Below are positions 13,685 through 21,760 of a stretch of 23,385 nucleotides of DNA, in pieces. A program made the translations under genes and the position numbers. How positions within the stretch are numbered: the first letter of the stretch is position 1; every line of letters starts with the position of its first letter. The notes beneath the pieces were generated by a model. That model was given only the letters and a program-made list of their open reading frames with translations, was not told where the DNA came from and made no database searches. This DNA is from an uncultured Rhodanobacter sp. (lineage in GTDB: Bacteria; Pseudomonadota; Gammaproteobacteria; Xanthomonadales; Rhodanobacteraceae), in assembly GCA_937906285.1 (NCBI GenBank), contig CALCWL010000201.1, positions 1 to 23,385 of the forward strand, given 5' to 3'.

Positions 13685-14788
13685 TCAGCGCGGCGCGACC
13701 CGGGCCTGCGCACCGTGTGGCGGCGGCATCAGCGCTTCCAGCGCGCGGTCGCGGCGCGGCTCCCGTTCGCGCGCCAGCGCGCGTACCTCGGCGTAGAACG
13801 CCGTCCAGTCCCGCCCCGAGCGGCGAAACAGCGCGTCGAACGCCGGCACCCAATGGTCGTACACGCCGAACGGCAACAGCCGCGCATTGTTGATCGGCTG
13901 GGCCACCCACGCGTCGTAGCGGTGGTCGCCGGGCCATTGGCGTTCGCGCCACTGCGCGTAGCGTGCGCGGAAGGCGGCGATCTCCGCCTGCTTGCCGGCT
14001 TCCATCGCCTCGGCATCGACGCCGCTGGCATACAACACCTTCAGGCGCTCGCGCAGATCCAGCACGAGCCGGGTGAAGCCGTCGGCGATCGCGTCCTCGT
14101 GGCCCTGTGCCGGCGGCAAGCCGCGCGAGGCGCGCCATTCGCGCAGGCCCTGACGCTGCACGAGGCTGGCGAAGGATTCGTTGAACGCGCTGTCGCCTTT
14201 CACGTAGATCAGCTGGTGCGCCAGCTCGTGGAAAATCGTGCCGGCCAACTCGTCGTCGTCCCAGCGCAGCATGCTGGACAGCACCGGATCGGCGAACCAG
14301 CCCAGCGTCGAATACGCCGGCACGCCGCCGATCCACACATCGTCGCCGCGGGCCTTCCAGCGTGCGGCATCGGCTTTCGCCGCCTGCTCGCTGAACCAGC
14401 CCCGATAGGCCACGCAACCGGCGATCGGAAAGCACTGCGGCACCGCCTGCACCGAATAGCGTGGCGCAGCGAACACGTTCCACACCACATAGTCGCGATC
14501 CAGCGGCACATAGCCGGTGTAGCTGCGGTTGTCGGGCAGGCCGAGTTCGCGCGAGGCGAACCGGCGCGCCTGCAGCGCCAGGCGCAGGCGCGCGGCCAGC
14601 TGGGGGTCGGTGTGCGGGGCCGTCAGCATGCGCTCGATCGGGCGTCGATGCACGATGAGTTCGGCCTGGCCGTGGGCGGCCTGTGCGTAGTAGCGCACGC
14701 TGCTGCAGGCGGCCAGGGCGAAGCCCGCCACCATCAGGAGGGCAAACCGGAACACCACGGCGGATGCGCTTGACGACGGCAAAAGCAT
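13685..14788 (-). CDS. Lipoprotein zinc metallopeptidase, putative aminopeptidase (PF10023/COG4324)
   Basis: The 367-residue product has a signal sequence with lipobox LAAC, so Cys28 would be lipidated. It carries a zinc-protease motif HELAH (187-191) with Glu204 in NESFA downstream, matching an HExxH...E gluzincin-type site. Flanking blocks SYTGYVPLDRDYVVWNVFAAPR, GCVAYRGWFSEQAAKADA and NNARLLPFGVYDHWVPAFDALF are typical of the COG4324 predicted aminopeptidases. It probably acts in the periplasm on peptides, attached to a membrane. Start 14788 is the first ATG giving a normal lipoprotein signal; upstream frame sequence is antisense to the next gene. It lies 46 bases downstream of the Tyr/Gly-rich lipoprotein gene and is likely cotranscribed with it. 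Confidence 0.9.
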   Translation of the reverse strand: MLLPSSSASAVVFRFALLMVAGFALAACSSVRYYAQAAHGQAELIVHRRPIERMLTAPHTDPQLAARLRLALQARRFASRELGLPDNRSYTGYVPLDRDYVVWNVFAAPRYSVQAVPQCFPIAGCVAYRGWFSEQAAKADAARWKARGDDVWIGGVPAYSTLGWFADPVLSSMLRWDDDELAGTIFHELAHQLIYVKGDSAFNESFASLVQRQGLREWRASRGLPPAQGHEDAIADGFTRLVLDLRERLKVLYASGVDAEAMEAGKQAEIAAFRARYAQWRERQWPGDHRYDAWVAQPINNARLLPFGVYDHWVPAFDALFRRSGRDWTAFYAEVRALAREREPRRDRALEALMPPPHGAQARVAPR

Positions 14789-14834
14789 CCACCGATTGTG
14801 CCTGAACGCCCGATGCCACCGGACGCGGCGGCGA

Positions 14835-15251
14835 TCAATGGCGACGGTCGTCGCGGTCGCGCGAACGGCGCTCGCCGCGGTGCGGGTCGCGATGCCCCGA
14901 GCGACCATCGTCGCGGTAATGGGCGCGGTCATTGTCGTGGTGGCGATAGTCGCGCCCGTAGTCGCGCCCGCGATAGCGCGGATAGCGCGAACCGCCATAC
15001 CAGTGCGAGCTGATGCCGATGCTCACCCCGGGCGCATAGCAGCAACCGTAGTAGCCGCCGTAATAGCCGCCGTAGTAGGTCGGTCCGTAATAACTGTCGT
15101 AAGGCGAGGCGTAGTACGTGGTGCCGGTCCCGTAATAGGCGTCACCAGCCGGCCCGCCCCCGCGCACGTAGGTGTAGCCGGGGTCGTAATAGCAGCCGGA
15201 CAGCGCGGCCGCCACCGCCATCAGTCCAACGCAAGCGAACAGTCGTTTCAT
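14835..15251 (-). CDS. Tyr/Gly-rich putative lipoprotein with charged Arg/Asp/His tail
   Basis: A 138-residue protein with a lipobox LSGC (lipidation at Cys20). Residues 21-75 are extremely rich in Tyr and Gly (for example YYGGYYGGYYGCCY). A short APGVSIGISSHWYGGSRYP segment follows. From about residue 95 the tail is almost entirely Arg, Asp, His and Gly (YGRDYRHHDNDRAHYRDD). The tail is likely disordered and polyampholytic. GGAGG stands 7 bases before ATG 15251. Similar YG-rich small lipoproteins occur in proteobacteria without known function. Its 3' end is 46 bases from the metallopeptidase start. Confidence 0.82.
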   Translation of the reverse strand: MKRLFACVGLMAVAAALSGCYYDPGYTYVRGGGPAGDAYYGTGTTYYASPYDSYYGPTYYGGYYGGYYGCCYAPGVSIGISSHWYGGSRYPRYRGRDYGRDYRHHDNDRAHYRDDGRSGHRDPHRGERRSRDRDDRRH

Positions 15252-15352
15252 GGTCCACCTCCGCGGTGCTTCTCAAGCCCCACGCTGGACCAGGCCGCTT
15301 GAACTCTCCCTGAGCGAGACCGGCGCCGCGACACCGGCTCGCCCGGGCAGAT

Positions 15353-16165
15353 TCAGCCCTTGCGCTTGCCCAGATCGTCGCGCGGCGATGTCGTCACGGA
15401 CGCATCGCCCGTGCCATTCACCGGCGCGTGCATCTCCGTCACGTTCGCGGCCGGATGCGACGGGTTGGCGCCGGGCCACGACGGCTCGCGCTGATCCCGC
15501 TCGTGCTTGGCGTCGAGCAAGGCCTGGATGTGGGCCACGGCCTCTTCCGGGCTGATGTGCGCCACCGGCTGGTCGGCCGGGCGCGGGCGAACGGGCGCCG
15601 ACCTGGGCGTCGGCCGAGTCGCGACCCGAGGTGCGGCTGGACGCGTGGCCGCCGGCTTCTTCGCGGCCGTTTTCTTCGCGGCAGGCTGCTTTGCGGGCGC
15701 AGCCTTGGCCACGGATTTCACGGGCACGGCTTTGCGTACGGCGGACTTGCGCGGTGCCGGCTTGCGCGAGGCCGCGCTGGCGCGGGCCCGAGACTTCTTC
15801 GCTGCCGGTTTCGGCGCAGCCTTGCGGACAGCGACCTTCTTCGTCGCCGGCCGCCGGGACGTCGTCTTCGTCGCGCTGCGCGGGCTGGCCGTGCGCTTGG
15901 CGGCGGCTTTCTTCGAGGCGGTCTTCTTCGCCGGGGATTTCCTGGCGGCTGCCTTCTTCACCGCGACCTTTTCCGCCGGAGCTTTCTTGGCGACGGACTT
16001 CTTCGCGACGGACTTCTTCGCGGCGACCTTCTTCGCAACTGATTTCTTCACGACAGACTTCTTGACGGCGGCTTTCTTTCCGGCGGGCTTTTTCGCACCG
16101 GACTTCTTCGCCGATGCTTTCCTTGCCGCGGACGTCTTCGCTGCCGACTTGCGGGTCATTGCCAT
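15353..16165 (-). CDS. Histone H1-like Lys/Ala-rich DNA-binding protein (AlgP/HctB type)
   Basis: The 270-residue product begins MAMTRKSAAKTSAARK. For about 190 residues it is composed of AKKS/AAKK/VAKK pentads (Lys, Ala, Ser, Val, Thr, Pro, Arg), the character of bacterial histone H1-like proteins such as AlgP and HctB. Residues about 195-230 contain a non-repetitive helix, VAHISPEEAVAHIQALLDAKHERDQRE. The acidic/neutral C-terminus is Asn/Thr-rich. It probably binds and compacts DNA non-specifically. ATG 16165 is preceded at 8 bases by AGGAGA. Repeat number is expected to vary between strains, and in-frame expansion is supported by the tandem 15-mers (15990-16019). It precedes the YG-rich lipoprotein gene by about 100 bases. 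Confidence 0.88.
   Translation of the reverse strand: MAMTRKSAAKTSAARKASAKKSGAKKPAGKKAAVKKSVVKKSVAKKVAAKKSVAKKSVAKKAPAEKVAVKKAAARKSPAKKTASKKAAAKRTASPRSATKTTSRRPATKKVAVRKAAPKPAAKKSRARASAASRKPAPRKSAVRKAVPVKSVAKAAPAKQPAAKKTAAKKPAATRPAAPRVATRPTPRSAPVRPRPADQPVAHISPEEAVAHIQALLDAKHERDQREPSWPGANPSHPAANVTEMHAPVNGTGDASVTTSPRDDLGKRKG
15990..16019. repeat. Tandem 15-bp repeat inside the histone-like gene
   Basis: Two perfect adjacent copies of GCGACGGACTTCTTC encode AKKSV-type pentads on the minus strand. Degenerate copies continue on both sides (about 15920-16140). Confidence 0.75.
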
Positions 16166-16282
16166 GCGTTGGTTCTCCTGCGGTGAGCGGTGAGCAACGC
16201 GGCCAGTATGCGCGTATCGGCGCTCCACGGCATTACGCAGCGCACGAAGCGTTCATCTGCACGCCAGGCGAGGGAGCACGCC

Positions 16283-16885
16283 TCAGCGCGGATGCATCAG
16301 CGCATCCAGGAAATGCGGCAGCACGCGATGATTGATCGCGATGGTGAACAGCACGCCATAGGCCGCGCCCCACAGGTGCGCGCTGTGGTTGACGTTGCCC
16401 TGCCCGCGCCGGTCCATGTAGATCGAATAGGCGGTGTACAACACCGCGTAGACGATCGCCGGCATCGGAATCACCAGCACGATGATCTGCTGCCACGGCG
16501 CAATCAGGATGTAGGCGAACAGCACCGCCGATACGGCGCCCGACGCACCCAGGCTGCGATAGTCCGGGTTGTTCCGGTTCTTCAGCCAGGTCGGCAGGAT
16601 CGAGATCACCAGCCCGCCGATGTAGAACAGCGCGAACCCCAGCGTGCCGAGCATGCCGGTGTAGAACGGTTCCATCGCACGCCCGAAGAAGAACAGCGTG
16701 ATCATGTTGAACAGCAGGTGGCCGAAATCCGCGTGCACCACGCCGTAGGTCACCAGCCGGTGGTACTCGCGCTGGCGGGTGATCGCCGGCGGCCACAGGA
16801 TCAGGTCGTTCATCAGCCGCGCGTTCTTGAACGCCATGAACGAGACGACGCAGGTGATGGCGATGATGGCCAGGGTGATCGGCAT
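16283..16885 (-). CDS. Rhomboid family intramembrane serine protease
   Basis: A six-helix membrane protein of 200 residues. HADFGHLLFN (51-60) supplies the oxyanion His56 and Asn60 (the HxxxN of GlpG). GASGAV has the nucleophile Ser115, and NHSAHLWGA the catalytic His170. The spacing and the WR-like loop (ITLFFFGRAMEPF) fit the rhomboid fold. It would cleave transmembrane substrates in the inner membrane; the substrate is unknown. Starts at 16885 (MPITLAII) and 16897 (MEPSMP) are both possible; I chose 16885 because a GGAA lies about 7 bases upstream and neither has a strong site. It diverges from the PhzF gene. Confidence 0.92.
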   Translation of the reverse strand: MPITLAIIAITCVVSFMAFKNARLMNDLILWPPAITRQREYHRLVTYGVVHADFGHLLFNMITLFFFGRAMEPFYTGMLGTLGFALFYIGGLVISILPTWLKNRNNPDYRSLGASGAVSAVLFAYILIAPWQQIIVLVIPMPAIVYAVLYTAYSIYMDRRGQGNVNHSAHLWGAAYGVLFTIAINHRVLPHFLDALMHPR

Positions 16886-17068
16886 GGACGGTTCCATAAC
16901 GCAAAGGTCGGCATCTTGGCGCCTTGCCCCGGGCTTGTCGACTCGCCGCACGGCCCCCGTGCTTATGCCCGGTACGGCGCGGCTTATGCGAAAGCGGCAG
17001 TGTCGCCACCCGGGCCGCCCCTCTATCATCTGCCGCTTTGCACCGCGCCCCGCGGTCGGACGAAACGC

Positions 17069-17974
17069 ATGAGCCTGCTCCGTTACCTGCATCTGGACGT
17101 CTTTGCGGCCACCCTCGGCGGCGGCAACCACCTGGGCGTGGTGATCGGCGCGGATGGCTGGGACAGCGCGGCGATGCAGCGTTTCGCGCGCTGGACGGCG
17201 CTGGTGGAAACCACCTTCCTGCTGCCGCCGACCGCCCCCCGGGCGAGCTACCGGGTGCGCATCTTCACGCCGCACGAGGAGATCCCGTTTGCCGGCCACC
17301 CCAGCATCGGCAGCGCCCATGCGGCGCTGGAAGCAGGCCTGGCCACGCCGCGCGACGGACTGTTGTGGCAGGAATGCGGCGCCGGCGTATTGCCGATCCG
17401 GGTCGAAGGCACCGGCGCCACGCGCGAACTGCTGCTGCGCTCGCCGGGCGAACGCGTGCTGGCGACCGGCCGCGACGCAAACCCGCTGCTGGCCGCAGCG
17501 TTGCACGGCGTAACCGATGGTGCGCTGCCGCCGGCGCTGGTCGACGGCGGCCGACGCTGGTGGCTGGCTGAGGTCGCCGACGAGGCCAGCCTGCGCGCCT
17601 GGCAACCCGACCACGCGGCAATCCTTGCGCTGGCCCGCGCCAGCAGCAGCATGGGGCTGTGCGCCTTCGCGCGCGTGGCATCGGACCAAGCCCGGCTGGT
17701 CGTACGCGCGTTCCCCGCCGGCGTGGGCATCGTGGAAGATCCCGCCTCTGGCGCCGCCAACGGATTGATTGCTGCGTACATCGCTCGGACCGAACCGCAC
17801 GGCCAGCTGGCCCGCGGCTACCGCGTCAGCCAGGGCCGCGAAATCGGCCACGACGCGCAGCTGATGGTGCACATCGACCGCGACGCGATCTGGGTCGGTG
17901 GGCGCAGCCATACCGTCATCGACGGCCGCCTGGCCTGGTCGCCCGGCGCTGACACGCACACGCCCACGGCTTAA
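17069..17974 (+). CDS. PhzF family isomerase/epimerase
   Basis: The 301-residue protein starts MSLLRYLHLDVFAATLGGGN (family: Y.DVFT..PF.GNPL.VV). It has Glu47 in ALVETTFLLP, the position of the catalytic Glu of PhzF. FTPHEEIPFAGHPSIGSA and VEDPASGAANGLIAAY are the two signature blocks of the double-hotdog (DapF-like) fold. PhzF itself isomerises trans-2,3-dihydro-3-hydroxyanthranilate in phenazine synthesis. No phenazine genes are nearby, so this is a stand-alone paralogue of unknown substrate, as in most bacteria. No strong ribosome-binding site precedes ATG 17069. The YiiX-like gene follows after 36 bases on the same strand. Confidence 0.92.
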   Translation: MSLLRYLHLDVFAATLGGGNHLGVVIGADGWDSAAMQRFARWTALVETTFLLPPTAPRASYRVRIFTPHEEIPFAGHPSIGSAHAALEAGLATPRDGLLWQECGAGVLPIRVEGTGATRELLLRSPGERVLATGRDANPLLAAALHGVTDGALPPALVDGGRRWWLAEVADEASLRAWQPDHAAILALARASSSMGLCAFARVASDQARLVVRAFPAGVGIVEDPASGAANGLIAAYIARTEPHGQLARGYRVSQGREIGHDAQLMVHIDRDAIWVGGRSHTVIDGRLAWSPGADTHTPTA

Positions 17975-18010
17975 GCTCGACGCACCTGCGACCGCCGGGA
18001 GCGCTGCATC

Positions 18011-18835
18011 GTGTTTCATCCCTTGCACAGGCTGGGCCGCGCCCTGGCCCGTTACCTGTCGAAGCCGCGCGTCGGCGCCATGCACTTCGGCACCTCGCGC
18101 TACGAGATGCTGGAGACATCGTTGCGGCCCGCCGACGTGCTGCTGGTGGACGGCAGCAGCCGCATCGGCAGCGCGATCAAGTACGTCACCCAGTCGAGCT
18201 GGTCGCATGCGGCGCTGTACGTGGGCGACGCCCTGCACGACCGCTTCCCCGCCCTTGGCGCGCACGTGCTGATCGAAGCCGACGTGGTGGAGGGCGTGCG
18301 TGCGCTGCCGCTGGAGGCGTATCGTGGGGCGCACACGCGCATCTGCCGCCCGGTCGGGCTGCACGCGGGCGAGATCGAGCAGGTGATCGAACACGCCGCG
18401 CGCCGCCTCGGCCAGCTCTACGACATGCGCAACGTGATCGACCTGATGCGCTACCTGCTGCCGACGCCGCCGGTGCCTGGACGCTGGCGCCGGCGCCTGC
18501 TGGCGCTGGGCAGCGGCGAGCCGACCCGGGCGATCTGCTCGTCGCTGATCGCGGCGGCCTTCCACAGCGTGCGCTACCCGATCCTGCCGATGCTGGAGCG
18601 CGACTACCGCCAGTTGCGCGGCGCCCAGCGCGCGCGCCGGGAGATCCTGCACATCCGCAGTTCCAGGCTGTTCGCGCCGCGCGACTTCGACATCTCGCCT
18701 TACTTCCGCATCGTCAAGCCGATGATCGAAAGCGGCTTCGATCCGCATCATCTGAGCTGGGCAACCCTGGCGTCAGAGGATCTGGTACCTGCCGATGCGC
18801 CGCCGTCAACGGCGTCGGCGCAAACGCCAGACTGA
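18011..18835 (+). CDS. YiiX/YebB-like NlpC/P60-superfamily cysteine hydrolase
   Basis: The 274-residue protein has the circularly permuted papain-fold layout: LRPADVLLVDGSSRIGSAIKYVTQSSWSHAALYVG with His66, LIEADVVEGV with Glu89, and the nucleophile Cys176 in RAICSSLIAAAF. In this order His precedes Cys, as in YiiX/YebB and LRAT-like enzymes, which act on peptidoglycan amides or acyl groups. No signal peptide is present. The N-terminal 35 residues are basic. The start is GTG 18011 with GGGAG about 10 bases upstream; no ATG fits. It may be cotranscribed with the PhzF gene. Substrate unknown. Its 3' end converges on the immunity-like gene with a 15-base gap. Confidence 0.82.
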   Translation: MFHPLHRLGRALARYLSKPRVGAMHFGTSRYEMLETSLRPADVLLVDGSSRIGSAIKYVTQSSWSHAALYVGDALHDRFPALGAHVLIEADVVEGVRALPLEAYRGAHTRICRPVGLHAGEIEQVIEHAARRLGQLYDMRNVIDLMRYLLPTPPVPGRWRRRLLALGSGEPTRAICSSLIAAAFHSVRYPILPMLERDYRQLRGAQRARREILHIRSSRLFAPRDFDISPYFRIVKPMIESGFDPHHLSWATLASEDLVPADAPPSTASAQTPD

Positions 18836-18850
18836 ATCGGACCACGCAAG

Positions 18851-19234
18851 TCAGCGCAGGTTCGGCAGCGCCTCCAGGCACGACTTGCGGCACAAATAGC
18901 GCTGGTTGGTCGCGGCGCCGTCGTACAGATAAGCCGCGCCGCCAGCGAAAATCTGCCACTGATAGAGCTTCCCCGCGCGACGCAGGGTGCCGCGATAGCT
19001 GCACGGCATGATGATCGCCTCGGCATCGAACGTGGTCGCATCGACCATCTCGGCCAACGCGAAATAACGCGATACATCGGCGCGGTCGAGCGTCAACGCA
19101 CTGCAGATGTCGGCGTCGGCGCGGGCGTTGTCGAGCTGCCGCTGCAGCGACACCACTTCGATAGCGTCACCACTGCGCACCGGCGCACACGCCGCCAGCG
19201 CCGCGCACAACGCGATCATGCCGAATGCCCTCAC
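18851..19234 (-). CDS. Putative lipoprotein, candidate immunity protein of the adjacent amidase
   Basis: The 127-residue product starts at GTG 19234, overlapping the amidase stop as GTGA, with GGGGAG six bases upstream inside the amidase gene. The lipobox LAAC puts lipidation at Cys16. The mature part has four Cys (44, 78, 115, 119), probably two disulfides. It carries the segments LQRQLDNARADADIC and IMPCSYRGTLRRAGKLYQW, then AGGAAYLYD and YLCRKSCLEALPNL. A periplasmic lipoprotein translationally coupled to a signal-less peptidoglycan amidase is the standard architecture of an effector-immunity pair, in which the lipoprotein blocks the enzyme arriving from sister cells. I recall similar small lipoproteins beside such amidases, but this is memory, not a search. 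The immunity role is inferred. Confidence 0.72.
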   Translation of the reverse strand: MRAFGMIALCAALAACAPVRSGDAIEVVSLQRQLDNARADADICSALTLDRADVSRYFALAEMVDATTFDAEAIIMPCSYRGTLRRAGKLYQWQIFAGGAAYLYDGAATNQRYLCRKSCLEALPNLR

Positions 19235-19869
19235 GGCTTGCTCCCCGCCGTCAGGGCATGCAGCAGCTGGGCGCCCTCGGTGACTTCCTTGCGCGCTATC
19301 GCGCCATGCGCATAGACGTCGCTCAGCAGATTGAGACCGAATTGCCCGACCAGCAGGTCCACCAGGTACTTCAGCGACTTCAGCTGCTCCGGCGTCGGCG
19401 TCTCGAACGCCTTCTGCGCCGGCTGGAACATGCCCACCACCTCGATGCCCAGCGAGTCCTGGTTGGAGGGGTAGCGCGACGGATAGGCCTTGCCCAGTTC
19501 GTGTCGCGAGAGGTTCCTCGCACGGCTGCCGAACCCCACGCCCTTGGCATGCATCAGCGAGGAAATCGTCTTCAGTTCGTGCGGATCGCAGCCGTGCTCG
19601 ACCTGGCAACGCGCCAGCAGCACGCCCACGTGCCAGCACACCTGGTCGACGCGGGCGGTCTGGTAGATCTGGCCGGCCTTGTCGATCAGGAAATGCGCAC
19701 CGGTCTGCTTGCCGCCGGCATAGGCGCTGAACGTGCTGGTGGCGTTGGAGGAGTCGGTCCGGTGCAGCACGATGGCATGGACGGCATCCAGGCTGCCATG
19801 CTCGATCGACGCATACAGCTTGACCTCGATCGCCGGGTCGACCAGCTTGCCCTTGTCCAGCGTTGCCAT
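19231..19869 (-). CDS. N-acetylmuramoyl-L-alanine amidase (Amidase_2), candidate antibacterial effector
   Basis: The 212-residue protein cuts the MurNAc-L-Ala bond if active. It shows the Amidase_2 core: VHAIVLHRTD with zinc ligand His36, GAHFLIDKAGQIYQTA, CWHVG (His80), SLGIEVVG with catalytic-type Glu143, and His188 in YAHGAIARKEVTEGA. The third zinc ligand, ten residues after His188 as in AmpD (His154/Asp164), is Glu198 instead of Asp. There is no signal peptide, so it is either a cytosolic recycling enzyme or is exported by a needle-type system. The N-terminus KGKLVDPAIEVKLYASIEHG and the extra Cys segments (Cys78, 88, 94) differ from AmpD. GGGGAGGG precedes ATG 19869. The overlapping lipoprotein gene favours the effector reading; no secretion genes are in the window. 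Confidence 0.85.
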   Translation of the reverse strand: MATLDKGKLVDPAIEVKLYASIEHGSLDAVHAIVLHRTDSSNATSTFSAYAGGKQTGAHFLIDKAGQIYQTARVDQVCWHVGVLLARCQVEHGCDPHELKTISSLMHAKGVGFGSRARNLSRHELGKAYPSRYPSNQDSLGIEVVGMFQPAQKAFETPTPEQLKSLKYLVDLLVGQFGLNLLSDVYAHGAIARKEVTEGAQLLHALTAGSKP

Positions 19870-19978
19870 CGGCCGCCCTCCCCTGGAGATGCGCCGCCGC
19901 CCGATGGCGGGCGCGGCGCGTTGGAAATTCCGTCGCACGATGCTGCAGCCCCCGGCCGGAGGCGTCAAGCAACCGGCA

Positions 19979-21157
19979 TCAGGCCGCCGCGCCCGCCGCC
20001 TGCCCCGACGCCCACGCCCACTGGAAGTTGTAGCCGCCGAGCCAGCCGGTGACGTCGACCACCTCGCCGATGAAGTACAGCCCCGGCACCAGCTTCGACT
20101 GCATGGTGCTGGAAGAGATGCCGGCGGTGTCGACCCCGCCCAGGGTGACCTCGGCGGTGCGATAACCCTCGGTGCCGCTGGCGGTGATCGGCCAGTCGCC
20201 GAGTTGCTCGCCGATGCGTGCCAGCTCGGCGTCCCGGTACTGGCGCATCGGGCGGTTCCCCAGCCACTGCTCGCACAGGCGTTGCGCCAACCGTTTGGGC
20301 AGCAGCTCGCCGAGCACCGTTTTCAGTTCGGCCAGAGGACGCGCCGCGCGTTGTTCGAGCAGGTGCGCGCCGACGTCGAGATCGGGCAGCAGGTCGATGC
20401 GCAGGTCGTCGCCGGGCTGCCAGTACGAGGAAATCTGCAGGATCGCCGGCCCGCTGATCCCGCGGTGGGTGAACAGCGTGCCGGCACGGAAGCGCTGCTT
20501 GCCCACCCGCGTTTCCACCACCGGCAGGGCCACGCCGGCCAGATCCGCGTAATGCTCCTGATGCTTGCCGCTCAGCGTCAGCGGCACCAGCCCCGCGCGC
20601 GTGGGCAGCACCTCGTGGCCGAACTGGCGCGCCAGTTCGTAGCCGAAGCCGCTGGCGCCCATGCTGGGAATCGACAGCCCGCCCGAGGCCACCACCAGCG
20701 AGTCGGCATGCACCTCGCCGCGCGCGGTGAGCACGCTGAAGCCCTCCGGCGCCCTGCGCACGCGCTGCACGCCGCAGTTCGCCTCCACCGTGGCGCCGGC
20801 GGCGGCGCACTCGTCCAGCAGCATGCGCACGATCTGTTTCGAGGAGTCGTCGCAGAACAGCTGGCCGAGCTCCTTCTCGTGGTACGCGATGCGATGCTTC
20901 TCCACCAGCGCGATGAAATCCCATGGCGTGCAGCGCGCCAGCGCGGACTTGGCGAAATGCGGGTTGGCCGAGAGGTAGTTGGCCGGCGTCGTACCCAGGT
21001 TGGTGAAGTTGCAGCGCCCGCCGCCGGACATCAGGATCTTCTTGCCGACCTTGTTGGCGTGGTCGACCACCAGCACGCGACGGCCACGCTGGCCGGCGGT
21101 GATCGCGCACATCAGGCCGGCAGCGCCGGCGCCGATGATCAGCACATCCACTTTCAC
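19979..21157 (-). CDS. NAD(P)/FAD-dependent oxidoreductase, BaiN/HI0933 family
   Basis: The 392-residue flavoprotein begins (GTG) KVDVLIIGAGAAGLMCAITAG with the Rossmann GxGxxG. NKVGKKILMSGGGRCNFTN is the HI0933 signature, and the chain ends with ISSSTMQSKLVPGLYFIGEVVDVTGWLGGYNFQWAWASG, the family's C-terminal FAD block. BaiN of gut clostridia reduces bile-acid intermediates; the proteobacterial YhiN-type members are uncharacterised, so function is open. GTG 21157 is chosen because homology begins there and GGGAA lies upstream; the ATG at 21205 adds 16 unrelated residues and would leave little room for the divergent yajQ promoter. Confidence 0.93.
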   Translation of the reverse strand: MKVDVLIIGAGAAGLMCAITAGQRGRRVLVVDHANKVGKKILMSGGGRCNFTNLGTTPANYLSANPHFAKSALARCTPWDFIALVEKHRIAYHEKELGQLFCDDSSKQIVRMLLDECAAAGATVEANCGVQRVRRAPEGFSVLTARGEVHADSLVVASGGLSIPSMGASGFGYELARQFGHEVLPTRAGLVPLTLSGKHQEHYADLAGVALPVVETRVGKQRFRAGTLFTHRGISGPAILQISSYWQPGDDLRIDLLPDLDVGAHLLEQRAARPLAELKTVLGELLPKRLAQRLCEQWLGNRPMRQYRDAELARIGEQLGDWPITASGTEGYRTAEVTLGGVDTAGISSSTMQSKLVPGLYFIGEVVDVTGWLGGYNFQWAWASGQAAGAAA

Positions 21158-21244
21158 GAATACGGGTTCCCGCGGAACTGGTCGGGCATTATCGCCTGAC
21201 GGCATCGCTTACACTGAACAACCCGCCCTGTCCGAGCCGCCGCC

Positions 21245-21727
21245 ATGCCCTCCTTCGACGTGATCTCCGAAGTCGACAAGCACGAACTGACCAATGCCGT
21301 GGACCAGGCCAACCGCGAGCTGGGCACACGCTTCGACTTCAGGGGCGTGGACGCGAAGTACGTGCTGGAAGATTTCGTGATCGCCCAGAGCGCACCCAGC
21401 GAGTTCCAGCTGCAGCAGATGCTGGACATCCTGCGTGCCCGCTTGATCGCGCGGAAGATCGACGTGCGCGCGCTCGACATCGCCGACCCGGAAACCAACC
21501 TTGGCGGTTCGCGGCAGAAGATCACGGTCAAACAGGGCATCGAACAGCCGGTGGCGAAGAAGCTGGTGGCCGCGCTGAAAGCAGCCAAGCTCAAGGTCGA
21601 GGCGCAGATCAACGGCGACAAGCTGCGCGTCAGCGGCAAGAAGCGCGACGACCTGCAGGCGGCGATGGCGGTGTTGCGCAAGTCCGAGGTCGAGCTGCCG
21701 CTGCAGTTCGACAATCTGCGCGATTGA
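21245..21727 (+). CDS. yajQ: YajQ family nucleotide-binding protein
   Basis: The 160-residue protein begins MPSFDVISEVDKHELTNAVDQ and contains TRFDFRG, DILRARLIARKIDVRALD, GSRQKITVKQGI and KVEAQINGDKLRVSGKKRDDLQ, all typical of the UPF0234/YajQ family. In Xanthomonas the homologue binds cyclic di-GMP and works with a LysR-type partner to control virulence genes; in other bacteria it has been linked to RNA/tRNA binding. It is cytosolic. A TACACT (21210-21215) 30 bases upstream may be the -10 box. Transcription ends at the hairpin and T-run at 21765-21788. Confidence 0.96.
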   Translation: MPSFDVISEVDKHELTNAVDQANRELGTRFDFRGVDAKYVLEDFVIAQSAPSEFQLQQMLDILRARLIARKIDVRALDIADPETNLGGSRQKITVKQGIEQPVAKKLVAALKAAKLKVEAQINGDKLRVSGKKRDDLQAAMAVLRKSEVELPLQFDNLRD

Positions 21728-21760
21728 TTCGGGTCCGGGCAAAAGCGTCGGACGATCCAT

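Noticed and set aside
15507..16193. Plus-strand frames rich in FFA/TDF repeats
   Set aside because: These are the mirror image of the Lys/Ala repeats of the histone-like gene on the minus strand; no ribosome-binding site or family resemblance.
16886..18751. Very long minus-strand frame (about 600 codons) through the PhzF and YiiX-like genes in front of the rhomboid gene
   Set aside because: Its sequence is low-complexity Arg/Ala/His/Gln-rich antisense translation typical of GC-rich DNA, while the opposite strand carries two recognisable enzymes.
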